From NCBI RefSeq assembly GCF_002355375.1, contig NZ_AP017312.1, positions 1,381,001-1,445,000 on the forward strand: a DNA stretch of 64,000 nucleotides, written 5' to 3'. The stretch comes from Aneurinibacillus soli (GTDB taxonomy: Bacteria > Bacillota > Bacilli > Aneurinibacillales > Aneurinibacillaceae). Numbering within the stretch: position 1 is the first letter of the stretch; the number at the start of each line of letters is the position of its first letter. Positions 53,055 through 61,575 of this stretch are shown in pieces. Under the pieces are notes generated by a model. It made no database searches, had not been told where the DNA came from, and worked only from the letters and a program-made list of their open reading frames with translations. Both the position numbers and the translations under genes were made by a program.

Positions 53055-53083
53055 AGAGAGAATCCACGGATTCTCTTTTTTTA
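53055..53083 (+). terminator. Intrinsic terminator
   Basis: GAGAATCC / GGATTCTC followed by TTTTTTT. Confidence 0.85.
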
Positions 53084-53147
53084 TTCCCAAATTCCTGCTA
53101 TTCCTGCTACAATAAAGAATGTCCTATACAGGTAAAGGAGATTGACT

Positions 53148-53861
53148 TTGACGATGAGAAAAAAATGGACAATGGCGGCGACCGCGCTGTTTGTCTCGGT
53201 CAGCTTGTTAACGACCGGATGCAACACACGGGTCATCGAGCATGAGAACCAGGCGTTAAAAACGGAACTCGATACAGTTAAGAAACAATTGGATACTACA
53301 CGCCAGCAAGTAAAAACGGCGGAAGATGCAAAATCGAAAATGGAAAGAGTGGCAGCACTTACGAAAAGCCCGGATGTAGACGAAACAACGCTACCGCAGC
53401 TTGCCTACATTCAGGCAGAGGCAGCGCAAACGGCATTTTATGGTGTATATGGCACGGGGATGCCGCAGGCCGCATCGGATGTAGACTCTGTGCGAAAGCT
53501 CGTACTCAAGCAGTATCGTAACATGCTTGCTCCGATTGCAGTGGACGATTTCATTAATAGTGAGTCCAAACGTTTGCAGAGCGCCTGGACAAGCCGAGCA
53601 GCGGCGGCTCCACTACAGGATCGCCTAAAGCAGGTATCGTTGAAGGAGAAACAGGACAAATCTGCTGTAGTCGAAGCAATCGTAACGCGAACCCCGCTTT
53701 CGGCTACTTCGACTCCAGCTCCGACAGGCGATGTATTAATGACGATTATGATGGAAAAAACCGAATATGGATGGAAGCTGAGCTCTATGCAGATAGGTCC
53801 GGTTCCGCCGGTTCAGCCTGCTGAAATGCCTGCTGATCCAACACAAAATAAAAACTCTTGA
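53148..53861 (+). CDS. Putative lipoprotein with coiled-coil stalk
   Basis: 237 residues from a TTG (53148, 7 nt after AAAGGAG) or 235 from the ATG at 53154. The signal peptide ends in the lipobox LTTGC. A short coiled coil follows (ENQALKTELDTVKKQLDTTR), then a globular domain with SRAAAAPLQDRLKQVSLKEK and a Pro-rich tail. No known family was recognised. It would be anchored to the outer face of the membrane. Confidence 0.7.
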   Translation: MTMRKKWTMAATALFVSVSLLTTGCNTRVIEHENQALKTELDTVKKQLDTTRQQVKTAEDAKSKMERVAALTKSPDVDETTLPQLAYIQAEAAQTAFYGVYGTGMPQAASDVDSVRKLVLKQYRNMLAPIAVDDFINSESKRLQSAWTSRAAAAPLQDRLKQVSLKEKQDKSAVVEAIVTRTPLSATSTPAPTGDVLMTIMMEKTEYGWKLSSMQIGPVPPVQPAEMPADPTQNKNS

Positions 53862-53886
53862 ACCATCAGGCTCAAGAGTTTTTTTC
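53852..53886. terminator. Bidirectional intrinsic terminator
   Basis: AAAACTCTTGA / TCAAGAGTTTTTTT between the lipoprotein gene and the convergent tldE. Confidence 0.85.
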
Positions 53887-53894
53887 GTGAATAA

Positions 53895-55196
53895 CTAGCT
53901 GGATACTGAAATCGCTGGAAATAAAATCGAGGGTGCACCGAACTGGCTGTGGCCGCTTGGCATGGAGAACTCGAAGTCAGTTGCTTTTACTGCGGGCTGG
54001 CTAAACAGGTCAAAGAAATTGTGGGCGATCGTAATGTCTTTGACCGGAGAGGCGAGCTGGCCGTTCTCAATTCGGTACCCTTGTGCTGCAAGTGAGAAAT
54101 CGCCGGAGATCGCATTTGTGCCAGAATGAAGGCCCTGTACGTCCGTAATGTAGAGGCCGCTGCCCATATCCGCAAACAGTGCTGCTAACTCCTGTGTGCC
54201 ATTCGGAATTTGTAAGCGGTGTGGTGCGATTTGTACGGTGCCCTTGTAGCTGCGCAGCCCGTGTGCAGTCGGTGTCTGCTTCATCTCAGCTGCCGTTTTC
54301 AGGCTATGCAGGTAACTCTCGATCACACCGTCACGCACGAGATGAAGCGTACGGGTATCGACTCCTTCGTCGTCAAACAGGATGCGCTCATGGCCGGAAT
54401 AAGGATCGTCAAGCAGATCGAGTGAGCCGAACAGTTTCTCCCCGAGCATGCCTTCTAAGCGCGATGTACCCTGTAGGACGTTGCGTGCTGAGAAAATACT
54501 GCTATATACACCAAGTAGCGAGCAGATGATGCGTCGGTCGAGCACAACCGGGTATGATCCAGTTGGTACGGCCTTGCCGCCGAGCTTGCGGCGTGCTTTG
54601 CCTGCTGCTTCTTCAATGAGTGAATCAAGCGATACATGCCGCAAGTCTCCGATGTAGTAGGAACTGTCGGTTTCTACATCATCACCGCGTTTTACGATGA
54701 CAGACAAATATGCCATGCTATAGTTGGAACGGTACGACTTGTTTAGCCCGTACGTATTGGCAATACGGCGCATGCCGTCCCCCGAGCTGATCATCGCATA
54801 GCTGACATCTGATACGTCAGCGGCCTGTCGCGCTCTGCTCTCAAGTTCGAGGGCCAGTGCGATTTTCTCTTCTTCTGTTATGTCAGGCTGGCTATCATGC
54901 CAGCTACCTTCCTGCTTTTCTGCGAGAAGAGGTTCCCGTTCATGAATAAGAGATGCGTTATCTTTGACCATATCAAGCAGCGCTTCTGCTTCAGATGGAT
55001 GAACGCGCTCCGTATACGCATAGCCGGTTCCGCTCTGATACGTGCCGCGCACACCGATGCCCGCTGTATTGGTCTTTTTGTACGATTCGATTTTGCCTTC
55101 GTACGCTTGAACGCTGAAGTTTGTCGATTCACTCGTTAGAGCTTCGAGTTCGGTAATATGTTTTTTCTGAGCAAGTGCAAATAATTGTTCGATCAT
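53895..55196 (-). CDS. tldE: TldE/PmbA-family protease subunit
   Basis: 433 residues. It shows the TldE/PmbA fold: SVQAYEGKIESYKKTNTAGI, GVRGTYQSGTGYAYTER, YPVVLDRRIICSLLGVYSSI, LFDDEGVDTRTLHLVRDGVI and GDFSLAAQGYRIENGQLASP. The HExxxH metal site is in its partner TldD. TldD/TldE together degrade unfolded peptides and process some peptide natural products. It overlaps tldD by 4 nt and is translated after it. Confidence 0.92.
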   Translation of the reverse strand: MIEQLFALAQKKHITELEALTSESTNFSVQAYEGKIESYKKTNTAGIGVRGTYQSGTGYAYTERVHPSEAEALLDMVKDNASLIHEREPLLAEKQEGSWHDSQPDITEEEKIALALELESRARQAADVSDVSYAMISSGDGMRRIANTYGLNKSYRSNYSMAYLSVIVKRGDDVETDSSYYIGDLRHVSLDSLIEEAAGKARRKLGGKAVPTGSYPVVLDRRIICSLLGVYSSIFSARNVLQGTSRLEGMLGEKLFGSLDLLDDPYSGHERILFDDEGVDTRTLHLVRDGVIESYLHSLKTAAEMKQTPTAHGLRSYKGTVQIAPHRLQIPNGTQELAALFADMGSGLYITDVQGLHSGTNAISGDFSLAAQGYRIENGQLASPVKDITIAHNFFDLFSQPAVKATDFEFSMPSGHSQFGAPSILFPAISVSS

Positions 55197-56578
55197 TGGC
55201 TACCTCCTACTGTCAGCTGAGATACGCGCAGAGCCGGCTGACCAACGTTTACCGGGATGGAGCCGCTAACGGAGCCACACATGCCCTGGCCTGGCAGGAA
55301 GTTATCGCCGACCATATCGACATCGTACATCGTCTGACGCCCATTTCCGATCAGGGTGGCCCCTTTAACCGGATAGGTCAGCTGACCGTTCTCAATCATA
55401 TAGCCTTCAAGCACTGCGAAGTTAAAATCACCTGTTGTCGTATTCACGCTGCCGCCGCCCATCGTTTTGGCGTACAGGCCGTGTGCAGTCGATGTGATCA
55501 TATCCGCGAGCTTATCTGAACCGGGTAGAATATACGTATTGGTCATACGGGATGTCGGAGCGTAGCGGTACGATTGACGACGTGCCGAGCCAGTTGGCGC
55601 CATATTCATCCGGCGTCCGTTCAATTTATCCACAAGATACCCCTTGAGAACACCTTTCTCGATCAGTACATTGCGGTGGCTGTGTGTGCCTTCGTCGTCG
55701 ACATGGAGGGAGCCCCATTCATTCGTGATCGTGCCGTCGTCTACCGCTGAGATTTTCGAGCTGACGACCTGCTGGCCTAGTTTGCCTGCATAAGGACCTT
55801 TGCCTTTGGCAACCGCTGTTGCTTCCATACCGTGTCCGCACGCTTCATGAAAAATAACGCCACCAAAACCATTGTCGATTACAACAGGCATTTTACCGCC
55901 TGGACAAGGTTTGGCTTCCAGCATACGAACGGCGATGTCTGCCGCATCTTCGGCGAGAGCACGCAAGTCGATTTCGTTATAGAATTCAAATCCCTTCTGG
56001 GCGCCGGGCGCAATATAGCCGCGCTGCTTCTGGTTATCTTCTGTCGCAATAGCCTCGATAAACAGACGAGTACGGACGCGTTTATCTTCGGCCCATAATC
56101 CTTCTGAATTGGCGATCAGGATATTTTGTGTTTCATCAAAATAGCGTGCCTGCACTTGCGTAATCGCGGTGTGATACGCCATCGCATGGTGGCTGACTTC
56201 CGCGAGCACGTCTCGCTTGCGATAAATCGAAACAACGCGCGGATCAATGAGCGCGATATGACGGGGCACGATGAGTTCTTTGTGGAACGTGATTGTGCGA
56301 TTCGCCTGTGTTCCCTGTTTCGCAGCTAGAGACAGGCGGCGTGCTGTATCAATCAGGTGAGCTTCGTCTTCATTGCTTGTATATGTGTACAAGTAGTCAA
56401 GGCCATGAAAAATCCGAATTCCAATGCCAAAATCTTGGCCGGAGCGGGCTTTTTCTACCTCGCCTTTTACCATTGAGATGTTTTGCTCGATTCGATTCTC
56501 GACAAAAACTTCTGCAAAATCTCCTCCGTGCGAAAGCGCGGCCTGCAGAACGCGCTCCACAGTGATTGGTGTTAGCAT
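55193..56578 (-). CDS. tldD: TldD-family metalloprotease subunit
   Basis: 461 residues from the ATG at 56578, preceded by AAGGGGAGAG; an upstream in-frame start lacks support. The active site reads GGVIFHEACGHGMEATAVAK (HExxxH), with the later VDDGTITNEWGSLHVDDEG segment and GLYAKTMGGGSVNTTTGDFN. Forms a heterodimer with TldE. No natural-product cluster is adjacent, so a general peptide-degrading role is likely. Confidence 0.94.
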   Translation of the reverse strand: MLTPITVERVLQAALSHGGDFAEVFVENRIEQNISMVKGEVEKARSGQDFGIGIRIFHGLDYLYTYTSNEDEAHLIDTARRLSLAAKQGTQANRTITFHKELIVPRHIALIDPRVVSIYRKRDVLAEVSHHAMAYHTAITQVQARYFDETQNILIANSEGLWAEDKRVRTRLFIEAIATEDNQKQRGYIAPGAQKGFEFYNEIDLRALAEDAADIAVRMLEAKPCPGGKMPVVIDNGFGGVIFHEACGHGMEATAVAKGKGPYAGKLGQQVVSSKISAVDDGTITNEWGSLHVDDEGTHSHRNVLIEKGVLKGYLVDKLNGRRMNMAPTGSARRQSYRYAPTSRMTNTYILPGSDKLADMITSTAHGLYAKTMGGGSVNTTTGDFNFAVLEGYMIENGQLTYPVKGATLIGNGRQTMYDVDMVGDNFLPGQGMCGSVSGSIPVNVGQPALRVSQLTVGGSQ

Positions 56579-56664
56579 GGCGACTCTCCCCTTTCTGTGC
56601 GAATATACTGGTAGTATTCTTATTTTATGATATGAAAAGGTTTTACGGAAGGATTTGTCGGAGG

Positions 56665-56970
56665 ATGTATTACGTCTATATCGTACAATGTTGTGACGGA
56701 ACGCTGTATACGGGTTCCACGAATGATGTATGCGCCCGCCTGCGTAAGCATAATGAAGGCAAAGGGGCAAAGTACACGCGTGGTCGCACCCCGGTAGTAC
56801 CGGTGTATGTAGAAGAGTTGCCGGATAAAAGTGCGGCGCTTAAGCGCGAATGCGAATTGAAAAAATATTCACGAAAACAGAAAGAAAAATTGATTGCAGC
56901 CCATACAGAAAATGCGGTTATTTTTGGGGGAAACGAGCATCTTAAGTACGGGGGTGATACAAATGGCTAA
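56665..56970 (+). CDS. GIY-YIG nuclease-family protein (YazA/UPF0213)
   Basis: 101 residues. MYYVYIVQCCDGTLYTGSTN is the GIY-YIG motif, followed by DVCARLRKHNEGKGAKYTRG and the ELKKYSRKQKEKLI tail. The ATG at 56665 matches the family start, with GGAAGGA about 11 nt upstream; an ATG at 56632 would add 11 residues. Stand-alone members are predicted structure-specific nucleases. The last 8 nt overlap the SASP gene. Confidence 0.88.
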   Translation: MYYVYIVQCCDGTLYTGSTNDVCARLRKHNEGKGAKYTRGRTPVVPVYVEELPDKSAALKRECELKKYSRKQKEKLIAAHTENAVIFGGNEHLKYGGDTNG

Positions 56971-57154
56971 ACGTTCTAAAGCAAACACAAACGTAGATCA
57001 GGTGCGCCAGCAAAATGCAGCTTCCCAAATGGGAAACTCCGACACTGAGTTCGCAAGCGAAACAGATGTGCAGGCAGTGCGTCAGGCGAACCAGCAGTCT
57101 GCTGCGAAAGTGCAGCAGAACAATCAGCAGAGCAACCAGAACAATCAGTTCTAG
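56963..57154 (+). CDS. Gamma-type small acid-soluble spore protein
   Basis: 63 residues, Gln/Asn-rich: ANTNVDQVRQQNAASQMGNS, then TEFASETDVQAVRQANQQSA. The TEFASETD segment is the GPR germination-protease cleavage site typical of gamma-SASP (SspE family). It is made in the forespore and serves as an amino-acid store at germination. RBS GGGGGTGAT. Confidence 0.88.
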   Translation: MAKRSKANTNVDQVRQQNAASQMGNSDTEFASETDVQAVRQANQQSAAKVQQNNQQSNQNNQF

Positions 57155-57169
57155 GTTCTGCATTACAGC

Positions 57170-57204
57170 AGAGACTCCGGGAATCCGGGGTCTTTTCTTT
57201 TTTT
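57170..57204 (+). terminator. Intrinsic terminator after the SASP gene
   Basis: GACTCCGG / CCGGGGTC hairpin, then TTTTCTTTTTTT. Confidence 0.75.
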
Positions 57205-57205
57205 G

Positions 57206-57450
57206 AAATCGGCATCGCGTGGTGGTGGGAGTAGAGAAGAGAGAAGCCGTTCGCTTGGTACGCTTTGCAAGGATGTGTAGACGGGCCGCTTCAGGAGCCC
57301 GGCGAACTCGCCCGCAAAAGAGGACCCGCGATGTTATTTCACGGAAGGATTGCGGGCAAAGGCTCGTTCGCCGCTCTCCTTCCGCTGGGTGGAAAGCGTA
57401 CAGGCGCTCTCTTGCTTCTCTCTTCTCTCCTCCCAACAAAGCTGGGATTT
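57206..57450. repeat. Long imperfect palindromic element, copy B
   Basis: This 245-nt dyad fills most of the 57155-57608 gap. Stems: AAATC (57206) with GATTT (57446); GAGAAGAGAGAAG (57234) with CTTCTCTCTTCTC (57415); GTACGCTTT (57258) with AAAGCGTAC (57393); AGGAG...GGCGAACG-type arm (57293) with CGTTCGCC...CTCCT (57365); GCCCGCAA (57310) with TTGCGGGC (57350). TGCAAGG, GGCCGCT and CTCCTTCCGCTGGGTGG are shared with copy A, while the helix bases differ by paired changes. No coding sequence was seen. Downstream, 57513-57605 has a 30-codon ORF with weak support. Confidence 0.7.
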
Positions 57451-57608
57451 AAAAAAGTAAAATCCAACATGTAGAGAGAAGATATGCTTTTCTATAGGCA
57501 GAGGTTATAACGATGATAATATCTATATATTTGGATTATGGTGCATCTTCTATTATGATGGATGAAGACAGTGAAATGGTTCTATTTCATATAGCGGAGG
57601 GGTAGCGG

Positions 57609-58301
57609 GTGGAAAATAGACGAGAGAATGTTATGACGAAATTTGATGAAATAGCGAGCAAGTATGATGAACAGCGAAAAAAGCTGATTCCGTGCTTTGA
57701 TGATTTTTATAGCATTGCAGTCTCTGTTGCCAAAGCAGCAAACGATTCTCCGAATATCCTGGATGTAGGGGCGGGTACAGGGCTTCTTTCTGCTTTTATA
57801 TTGGAGAAGTATCCGCAAGCAAACGTAACGCTTATTGATATTTCCGAAAAAATGCTAGAAGTAGCAAAGGTTCGATTTGAGAAGTATCAAAATGTGACAT
57901 ACATTGTAGATGATTATACGAAGCATGATTTTACTGAAAAGTTTGACGTAGTAATTTCCTCTCTTTCCATTCATCATTTAACAGGGATAGAAAAGAAGGG
58001 TTTATACGAGCGTATTTTCTCTTGGTTGAAAGCAGACGGAGTGTTCGTAAATGCGGATCAGGTTCTGGGCAGTACCCCGTATATTGATGAGCTTTACAAA
58101 ACGGATTGGAAGCAAAAAGTGGAGAGCAGCGGGATGGATAGACACGAAATTATATCCACTTATGAAAGGACGAAACTGGATAAAATGTCAACGCTGAACG
58201 AGCAGCTGGATTGGCTAAAAGAAGCTGGATTTTCGGATGCGGATTGTGTGTATAAGTATTTTAACTTTGTGGTTTTATACGGAAGGAAATTAGCCGACTG
58301 A
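57609..58301 (+). CDS. Class I SAM-dependent methyltransferase
   Basis: 230 residues from a GTG with GGAGGGG 8 nt upstream. SAM-binding motif ILDVGAGTGLLSAFILEKYP near residue 50, the acidic strand end VTLIDISEKMLEVAKVRFEK, and DVVISSLSIHHLTGIEKKGL (motif IV), with LKADGVFVNADQ. The substrate is unknown; small-molecule type. AT-richer than the core genes. Confidence 0.85.
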   Translation: MENRRENVMTKFDEIASKYDEQRKKLIPCFDDFYSIAVSVAKAANDSPNILDVGAGTGLLSAFILEKYPQANVTLIDISEKMLEVAKVRFEKYQNVTYIVDDYTKHDFTEKFDVVISSLSIHHLTGIEKKGLYERIFSWLKADGVFVNADQVLGSTPYIDELYKTDWKQKVESSGMDRHEIISTYERTKLDKMSTLNEQLDWLKEAGFSDADCVYKYFNFVVLYGRKLAD

Positions 58302-58319
58302 TAAGGAGCAAAGAATAGG

Positions 58320-58562
58320 ATGCCTATAACGTCATTAGTCATAATTGGTTTTTTGGCAGTGGTTGTAAGCACGATAGCATTGCTGATTAGAAATCCATTT
58401 GCAAAGAAAGTAACGACCAGTAAAATGGCTGAAAAGCTAAAGGGGACAGATTGGTTTCAAAGTCACTGGAAAGCCGGATTATTTTTGTTCGGTATAAATG
58501 CCGGCCTTTTTTTCGGCACAGGTTTCCTGCTTCTTAATTACCGGTTTTGCGGCTGGGGATAA
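58320..58562 (+). CDS. Small two-helix membrane protein
   Basis: 80 residues: TM1 at about 4-23 (TSLVIIGFLAVVVSTIALLI), a short basic loop (NPFAKKVTTSKMAEKLKG) and TM2 at about 52-70 (AGLFLFGINAGLFFGTGFLL). RBS AAGGAGC, 18 nt after the methyltransferase stop, so possibly co-transcribed. No family recognised. Confidence 0.55.
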   Translation: MPITSLVIIGFLAVVVSTIALLIRNPFAKKVTTSKMAEKLKGTDWFQSHWKAGLFLFGINAGLFFGTGFLLLNYRFCGWG

Positions 58563-58619
58563 AACAGACAATTTGTAGCTACTGACAGGGAGTATGAGTA
58601 AATAATCTTTAAAACATTC

Positions 58620-58648
58620 TTGACTGAGCAGGTTGGCTGATATAAAAT
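58620..58648 (+). promoter_or_regulatory. Sigma-A promoter of the tRNA cluster
   Basis: TTGACT (58620-58625), 17 nt, TAAAAT (58643-58648), 35 nt before tRNA-Cys. Confidence 0.65.
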
Positions 58649-58682
58649 AAATCTTGTCGCTGAAATTAAAAAACAGCATAAA

Positions 58683-58757
58683 GGGAGTATAGCCAAGTGG
58701 TAAGGCAAAGGTCTGCAAAACCTTTATTCCCCGGTTCAAATCCGGGTACTCCCTCCA
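58683..58757 (+). tRNA. tRNA-Cys(GCA)
   Basis: GGGAGTA/TACTCCC acceptor, anticodon GCA in GTCTGCAAAACC, GGTTCAAATCC T-loop, U73, and an encoded CCA. Confidence 0.95.
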
Positions 58758-58765
58758 TACAGCCT

Positions 58766-58848
58766 GCGGTCGTGGTGGAATTGGCAGACACGCTATCTTG
58801 AGGGGGTAGTGATCTATGATCGTGCGAGTTCGAGTCTCGCCGACCGCA
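58766..58848 (+). tRNA. tRNA-Leu(GAG), copy 1
   Basis: GCGGTCG/CGACCGC acceptor, anticodon stem CTATC/GGTAG with GAG loop, short type II variable arm, GTTCGAGTC T-loop. CCA is not encoded. Confidence 0.93.
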
Positions 58849-58886
58849 TCCTGATCTAGTATCCGACACAACATCAATCATAAAAT

Positions 58887-58963
58887 GGACTCATAGCTCA
58901 GTTGGTTAGAGCGCTACGTTGACATCGTAGAGGTCGCTGGTTCGAATCCAGTTGAGTCCACCA
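58887..58963 (+). tRNA. tRNA-Val(GAC), copy 1
   Basis: GGACTCA/TGAGTCC acceptor, anticodon stem CTACG/CGTAG around TTGACAT (GAC), T-stem CTGG/CCAG, CCA encoded. Confidence 0.94.
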
Positions 58964-59011
58964 TATTGTTTTAAGCAAACAGGATTTTTTAAATTGAAGA
59001 ATTTTTAATCT

Positions 59012-59094
59012 GCGGTCGTGGTGGAATTGGCAGACACGCTATCTTGAGGGGGTAGTGATCTATGATCGTGCGAGTTCGAGTCTCGCCGACCGCA
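59012..59094 (+). tRNA. tRNA-Leu(GAG), copy 2
   Basis: Identical to copy 1, exactly 246 bp downstream of it. CCA not encoded. Confidence 0.93.
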
Positions 59095-59132
59095 TCCTGA
59101 TTTAGTATCTGACACAACATCAACCATAAAAC

Positions 59133-59206
59133 GGACTCATAGCTCAGTTGGTTAGAGCGCTACGTTGACATCGTAGAGGTCGTTGGTTCGAATCCAATTG
59201 AGTCCA
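59133..59206 (+). tRNA. tRNA-Val(GAC), copy 2
   Basis: Same as copy 1 except for a compensated T-stem pair (TTGG/CCAA). The 3' bases read TCA, so CCA is no longer encoded. Also 246 bp from copy 1. Confidence 0.92.
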
Positions 59207-59225
59207 TCATACACATGAACGTAAA

Positions 59226-59263
59226 CAAAAGAGCCTACTCGCGGAGTGGGCTCTTTTGTTTTT
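59226..59263 (+). terminator. Terminator of the tRNA cluster
   Basis: AAAAGAGCC-TACTC / GAGTGGGCTCTTTT then TTTTTG. Confidence 0.85.
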
Positions 59264-59310
59264 GTGTGCTAAATGTATGAAATCATCGATTCCTATTAGC
59301 ACAAGAGTGT

Positions 59311-60057
59311 TTATTTTAAATACCATTTAATCGCATTCTTATATAAAACTTTTTCGGCTTGTTCTTCTCCAAGAGTGTTGTAAATCAGTTCAATATCAGA
59401 ATGATTATACGGTCTCTTTGCTCTCGTTGATGGTAAGTCCGTCCCAAACATTAAAGCATCTGGATTTACCGAATAAATTGAACGGATAGCCTGTTCTACA
59501 TGAAGTTCAACCCTACCAAAGCCCGTCGCTTTAACTCTAACCCCTTTATCTACTAAAGATAGAAGATGTTTAAATCCTTCTTTTGATAAACCCAAATGGT
59601 CTATCGAAACAGCAGGAAGAGTGTTCAATGTTGATGCAATTTCAGGTAAAGAATTGGAGTCAATATATAATTCTGCGTGCCAGCCTACTAACTCATACAC
59701 CCTTCTTGCAAAGTAGTCTAAACGAGAAATATCTTCTGAACCTCCTCGCTTGACATTAAAACGAATTGCTCTGACACCATAGTTATCAAGTTTTATGATT
59801 TCTTCATCTGATGTATCATGAGGCAATTGAGTTACACCAACAAAATTCGTACCGAGTTTTTGTAGTGAATCAATCAAATAAGATTGGTCAAATCCTTGAA
59901 ACGAGCCAGATACTATTGCACCCCCTTTACTATGTAACTCCTGCACATTATTTAGATAGTCTTGGCAGGTAAAAGTATTCGGTAAAAATCCTTGATTTTC
60001 GATTAAAGGAAAACGGGGGTCAATGATATGTAAATGAGTATCAAATATTGTACGCAT
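59311..60057 (-). CDS. Amidohydrolase 2-family metal-dependent hydrolase
   Basis: 248 residues: IFDTHLHIIDPRFP (HxH metal pair), then VRAIRFNVKRGG, HAELYIDSN, VSIDHLGLSKEGF and ALMFGTDLPSTR (terminal Asp), consistent with the TIM-barrel Amidohydro_2 group that includes lactonases and decarboxylases. The substrate is unknown. It sits between the tRNA cluster and the permease, on the same strand as the permease and 53 nt downstream of it, so it could be co-transcribed. Confidence 0.85.
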   Translation of the reverse strand: MRTIFDTHLHIIDPRFPLIENQGFLPNTFTCQDYLNNVQELHSKGGAIVSGSFQGFDQSYLIDSLQKLGTNFVGVTQLPHDTSDEEIIKLDNYGVRAIRFNVKRGGSEDISRLDYFARRVYELVGWHAELYIDSNSLPEIASTLNTLPAVSIDHLGLSKEGFKHLLSLVDKGVRVKATGFGRVELHVEQAIRSIYSVNPDALMFGTDLPSTRAKRPYNHSDIELIYNTLGEEQAEKVLYKNAIKWYLK

Positions 60058-60110
60058 AAAACCACCCTTTCTTCTTTTCTTTCAAGGCAATCAATCATAT
60101 AAAAAGATAG

Positions 60111-61457
60111 CTACTGTATGGATTCTGTTTCTTCAAAATGAAACTGCGGCGGTTTATGTCGGAATGCTTTCGTCATATAAACCAGATACAATAATCCGAG
60201 CGTACTCCACGCGAGACCGAGCATAACGGATTTGGCATCTAGATGTGCCCAGATAAAACCGATGAAGCTGATCCCGATTAAAGGCAGAACCATATAGTTT
60301 AGCATGGCTTTCCATCCACGTTCTTTGCGGCGTACCATATAGTGCACGATAACGGATAGATTGACAAACGTAAACGCCGTCAGCGCGCCAAAATTAATAA
60401 ATGATGTAGCGGTAATCAAGTCCAGGCACAGTGCGGTTAGCGATGTCAGAGCGATGAGGACTACGTTATACACGGGTACACCAAGGCGCGGATGCACATA
60501 GCCGAAGATGCGTTCTGGTAGCACTCGATCACGTCCCATTGCATACAGCAGACGGGATGCGCTTACACTTGATGCGATACCGGATGCAAGTGTTGAAGTA
60601 AGAGCTGCTGCAAGAAATACGGCCTGGAACAGCGTGCCGCCAATTGTTAATGCGATTTCGGGAGATGCAGCTTCTGGATCATGAAACACGGAAATATCCG
60701 GGAACAACAGCTGGGTAAAATACGAGACAGTCGTAAACAGCATACCACCGATTAGCGCGGCGAGAAATATAGCACGCGGAATGGTTTGACGCGGATTAGG
60801 TGTTTCTTCCGACAGCGTGGTAACGGCATCAAATCCAAGAAAAGCAAAGCAGAGAATGGATGCGCCTGACAGAAGAGCTGCTGCTTGCATATCCGGTGCA
60901 TAAAATGGATGCATCGAGAAGAGGTTCTCCCCTTTGCCAAGCAGGCCGCGAATGGCCAGCGTAGCGAATAAAATACAGACAAGAAACTGGAACAAAACAA
61001 GAATGGCGTTAATTGATACTGTGATCGTCACGCGAGACAGATTCACAAGCAAAAGTACAGCGATGAATCCCACAATCCATATCCAGCCCGGTACGTTTGG
61101 GAATGCGGCGGATAGATAAATTTTGGTCAGCAGGGCATTAATCATCGGCAGAAATATATAGTCAAGCAGTGCTGCCCAGCCGACCAGAAATCCGAGGTAT
61201 GGATGCATGGTTTTCTGTGTATATGTATAAGCTGATCCCGCACTTGGATATACTCGCACCATCTTGCCATAGCTTGCTGCTGTAAATAAGATCGCGGCGA
61301 GTGTCAGCACATACGCCATAGGCACATGCCCGCCCGTCTCTTCTGAAACAATACCGTATGTATCGAAAACAGCCATTGGTGCCATGTAGCCAAGGCCGAT
61401 GAATACGATATGCCATAATTTTAATGATTTTTGTAAATGATGATTCTTTTCTTCCAA
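60111..61457 (-). CDS. APC-superfamily amino acid permease
   Basis: 448 residues from a TTG with AAGGGAG upstream. Twelve predicted helices. LWHIVFIGLGYMAPMAVFDT at the start is the APC helix-1 substrate loop; later AFLGFDAVTTLSEETPNPRQ and SASRLLYAMGRDRVLPERIF are conserved APC segments. Similar proteins (YbaT/GerAB-like-APC) import amino acids or polyamines by proton symport. The ligand is not evident. Confidence 0.9.
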   Translation of the reverse strand: MEEKNHHLQKSLKLWHIVFIGLGYMAPMAVFDTYGIVSEETGGHVPMAYVLTLAAILFTAASYGKMVRVYPSAGSAYTYTQKTMHPYLGFLVGWAALLDYIFLPMINALLTKIYLSAAFPNVPGWIWIVGFIAVLLLVNLSRVTITVSINAILVLFQFLVCILFATLAIRGLLGKGENLFSMHPFYAPDMQAAALLSGASILCFAFLGFDAVTTLSEETPNPRQTIPRAIFLAALIGGMLFTTVSYFTQLLFPDISVFHDPEAASPEIALTIGGTLFQAVFLAAALTSTLASGIASSVSASRLLYAMGRDRVLPERIFGYVHPRLGVPVYNVVLIALTSLTALCLDLITATSFINFGALTAFTFVNLSVIVHYMVRRKERGWKAMLNYMVLPLIGISFIGFIWAHLDAKSVMLGLAWSTLGLLYLVYMTKAFRHKPPQFHFEETESIQ

Positions 61458-61504
61458 CCGTATATTCTCCCTTCAAAAAAACGTTTTGCAAAGGATAAGT
61501 GTAC

Positions 61505-61538
61505 CATAAAAGCCGAGCATTTTTATGCCCGGCTTTGC
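61505..61538 (-). terminator. Terminator of the PPOX-fold gene
   Basis: On the minus strand AAAGCCGGGCATAAAAATGC pairs within itself (GCCGGGC / GCTCGGC type arms) and ends in TTTTAT. Confidence 0.7.
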
Positions 61539-61575
61539 AAATTTATACTTCTATTCCGATATGTGCGGACACGTA

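Larger units (their letters stand above)
58766..59206 (+). repeat. Tandem duplication of a Leu-Val tRNA unit
   Basis: 58766-58960 is repeated at 59012-59206. Spacers between Leu and Val differ by a few transitions (CTGATCTAGTATCCG versus CTGATTTAGTATCTG), showing an old duplication with slight drift. Confidence 0.9.

Noticed and set aside
57513-57605. 30-codon ORF before the methyltransferase
   Set aside because: Moderate Shine-Dalgarno only, no recognisable family; kept as a remark, not called as a gene.
58766-59206. tRNA duplication as an integration (att) site
   Set aside because: No integrase or phage gene nearby, and the repeats span whole tRNAs with spacers, so simple tandem duplication explains them.
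61465-61500. CAAAACGTTTT as a cre site before the permease
   Set aside because: Spacing of the AA and CG parts does not fit the cre consensus (one base too many), unlike the two good sites at 43.2-43.3 kb.
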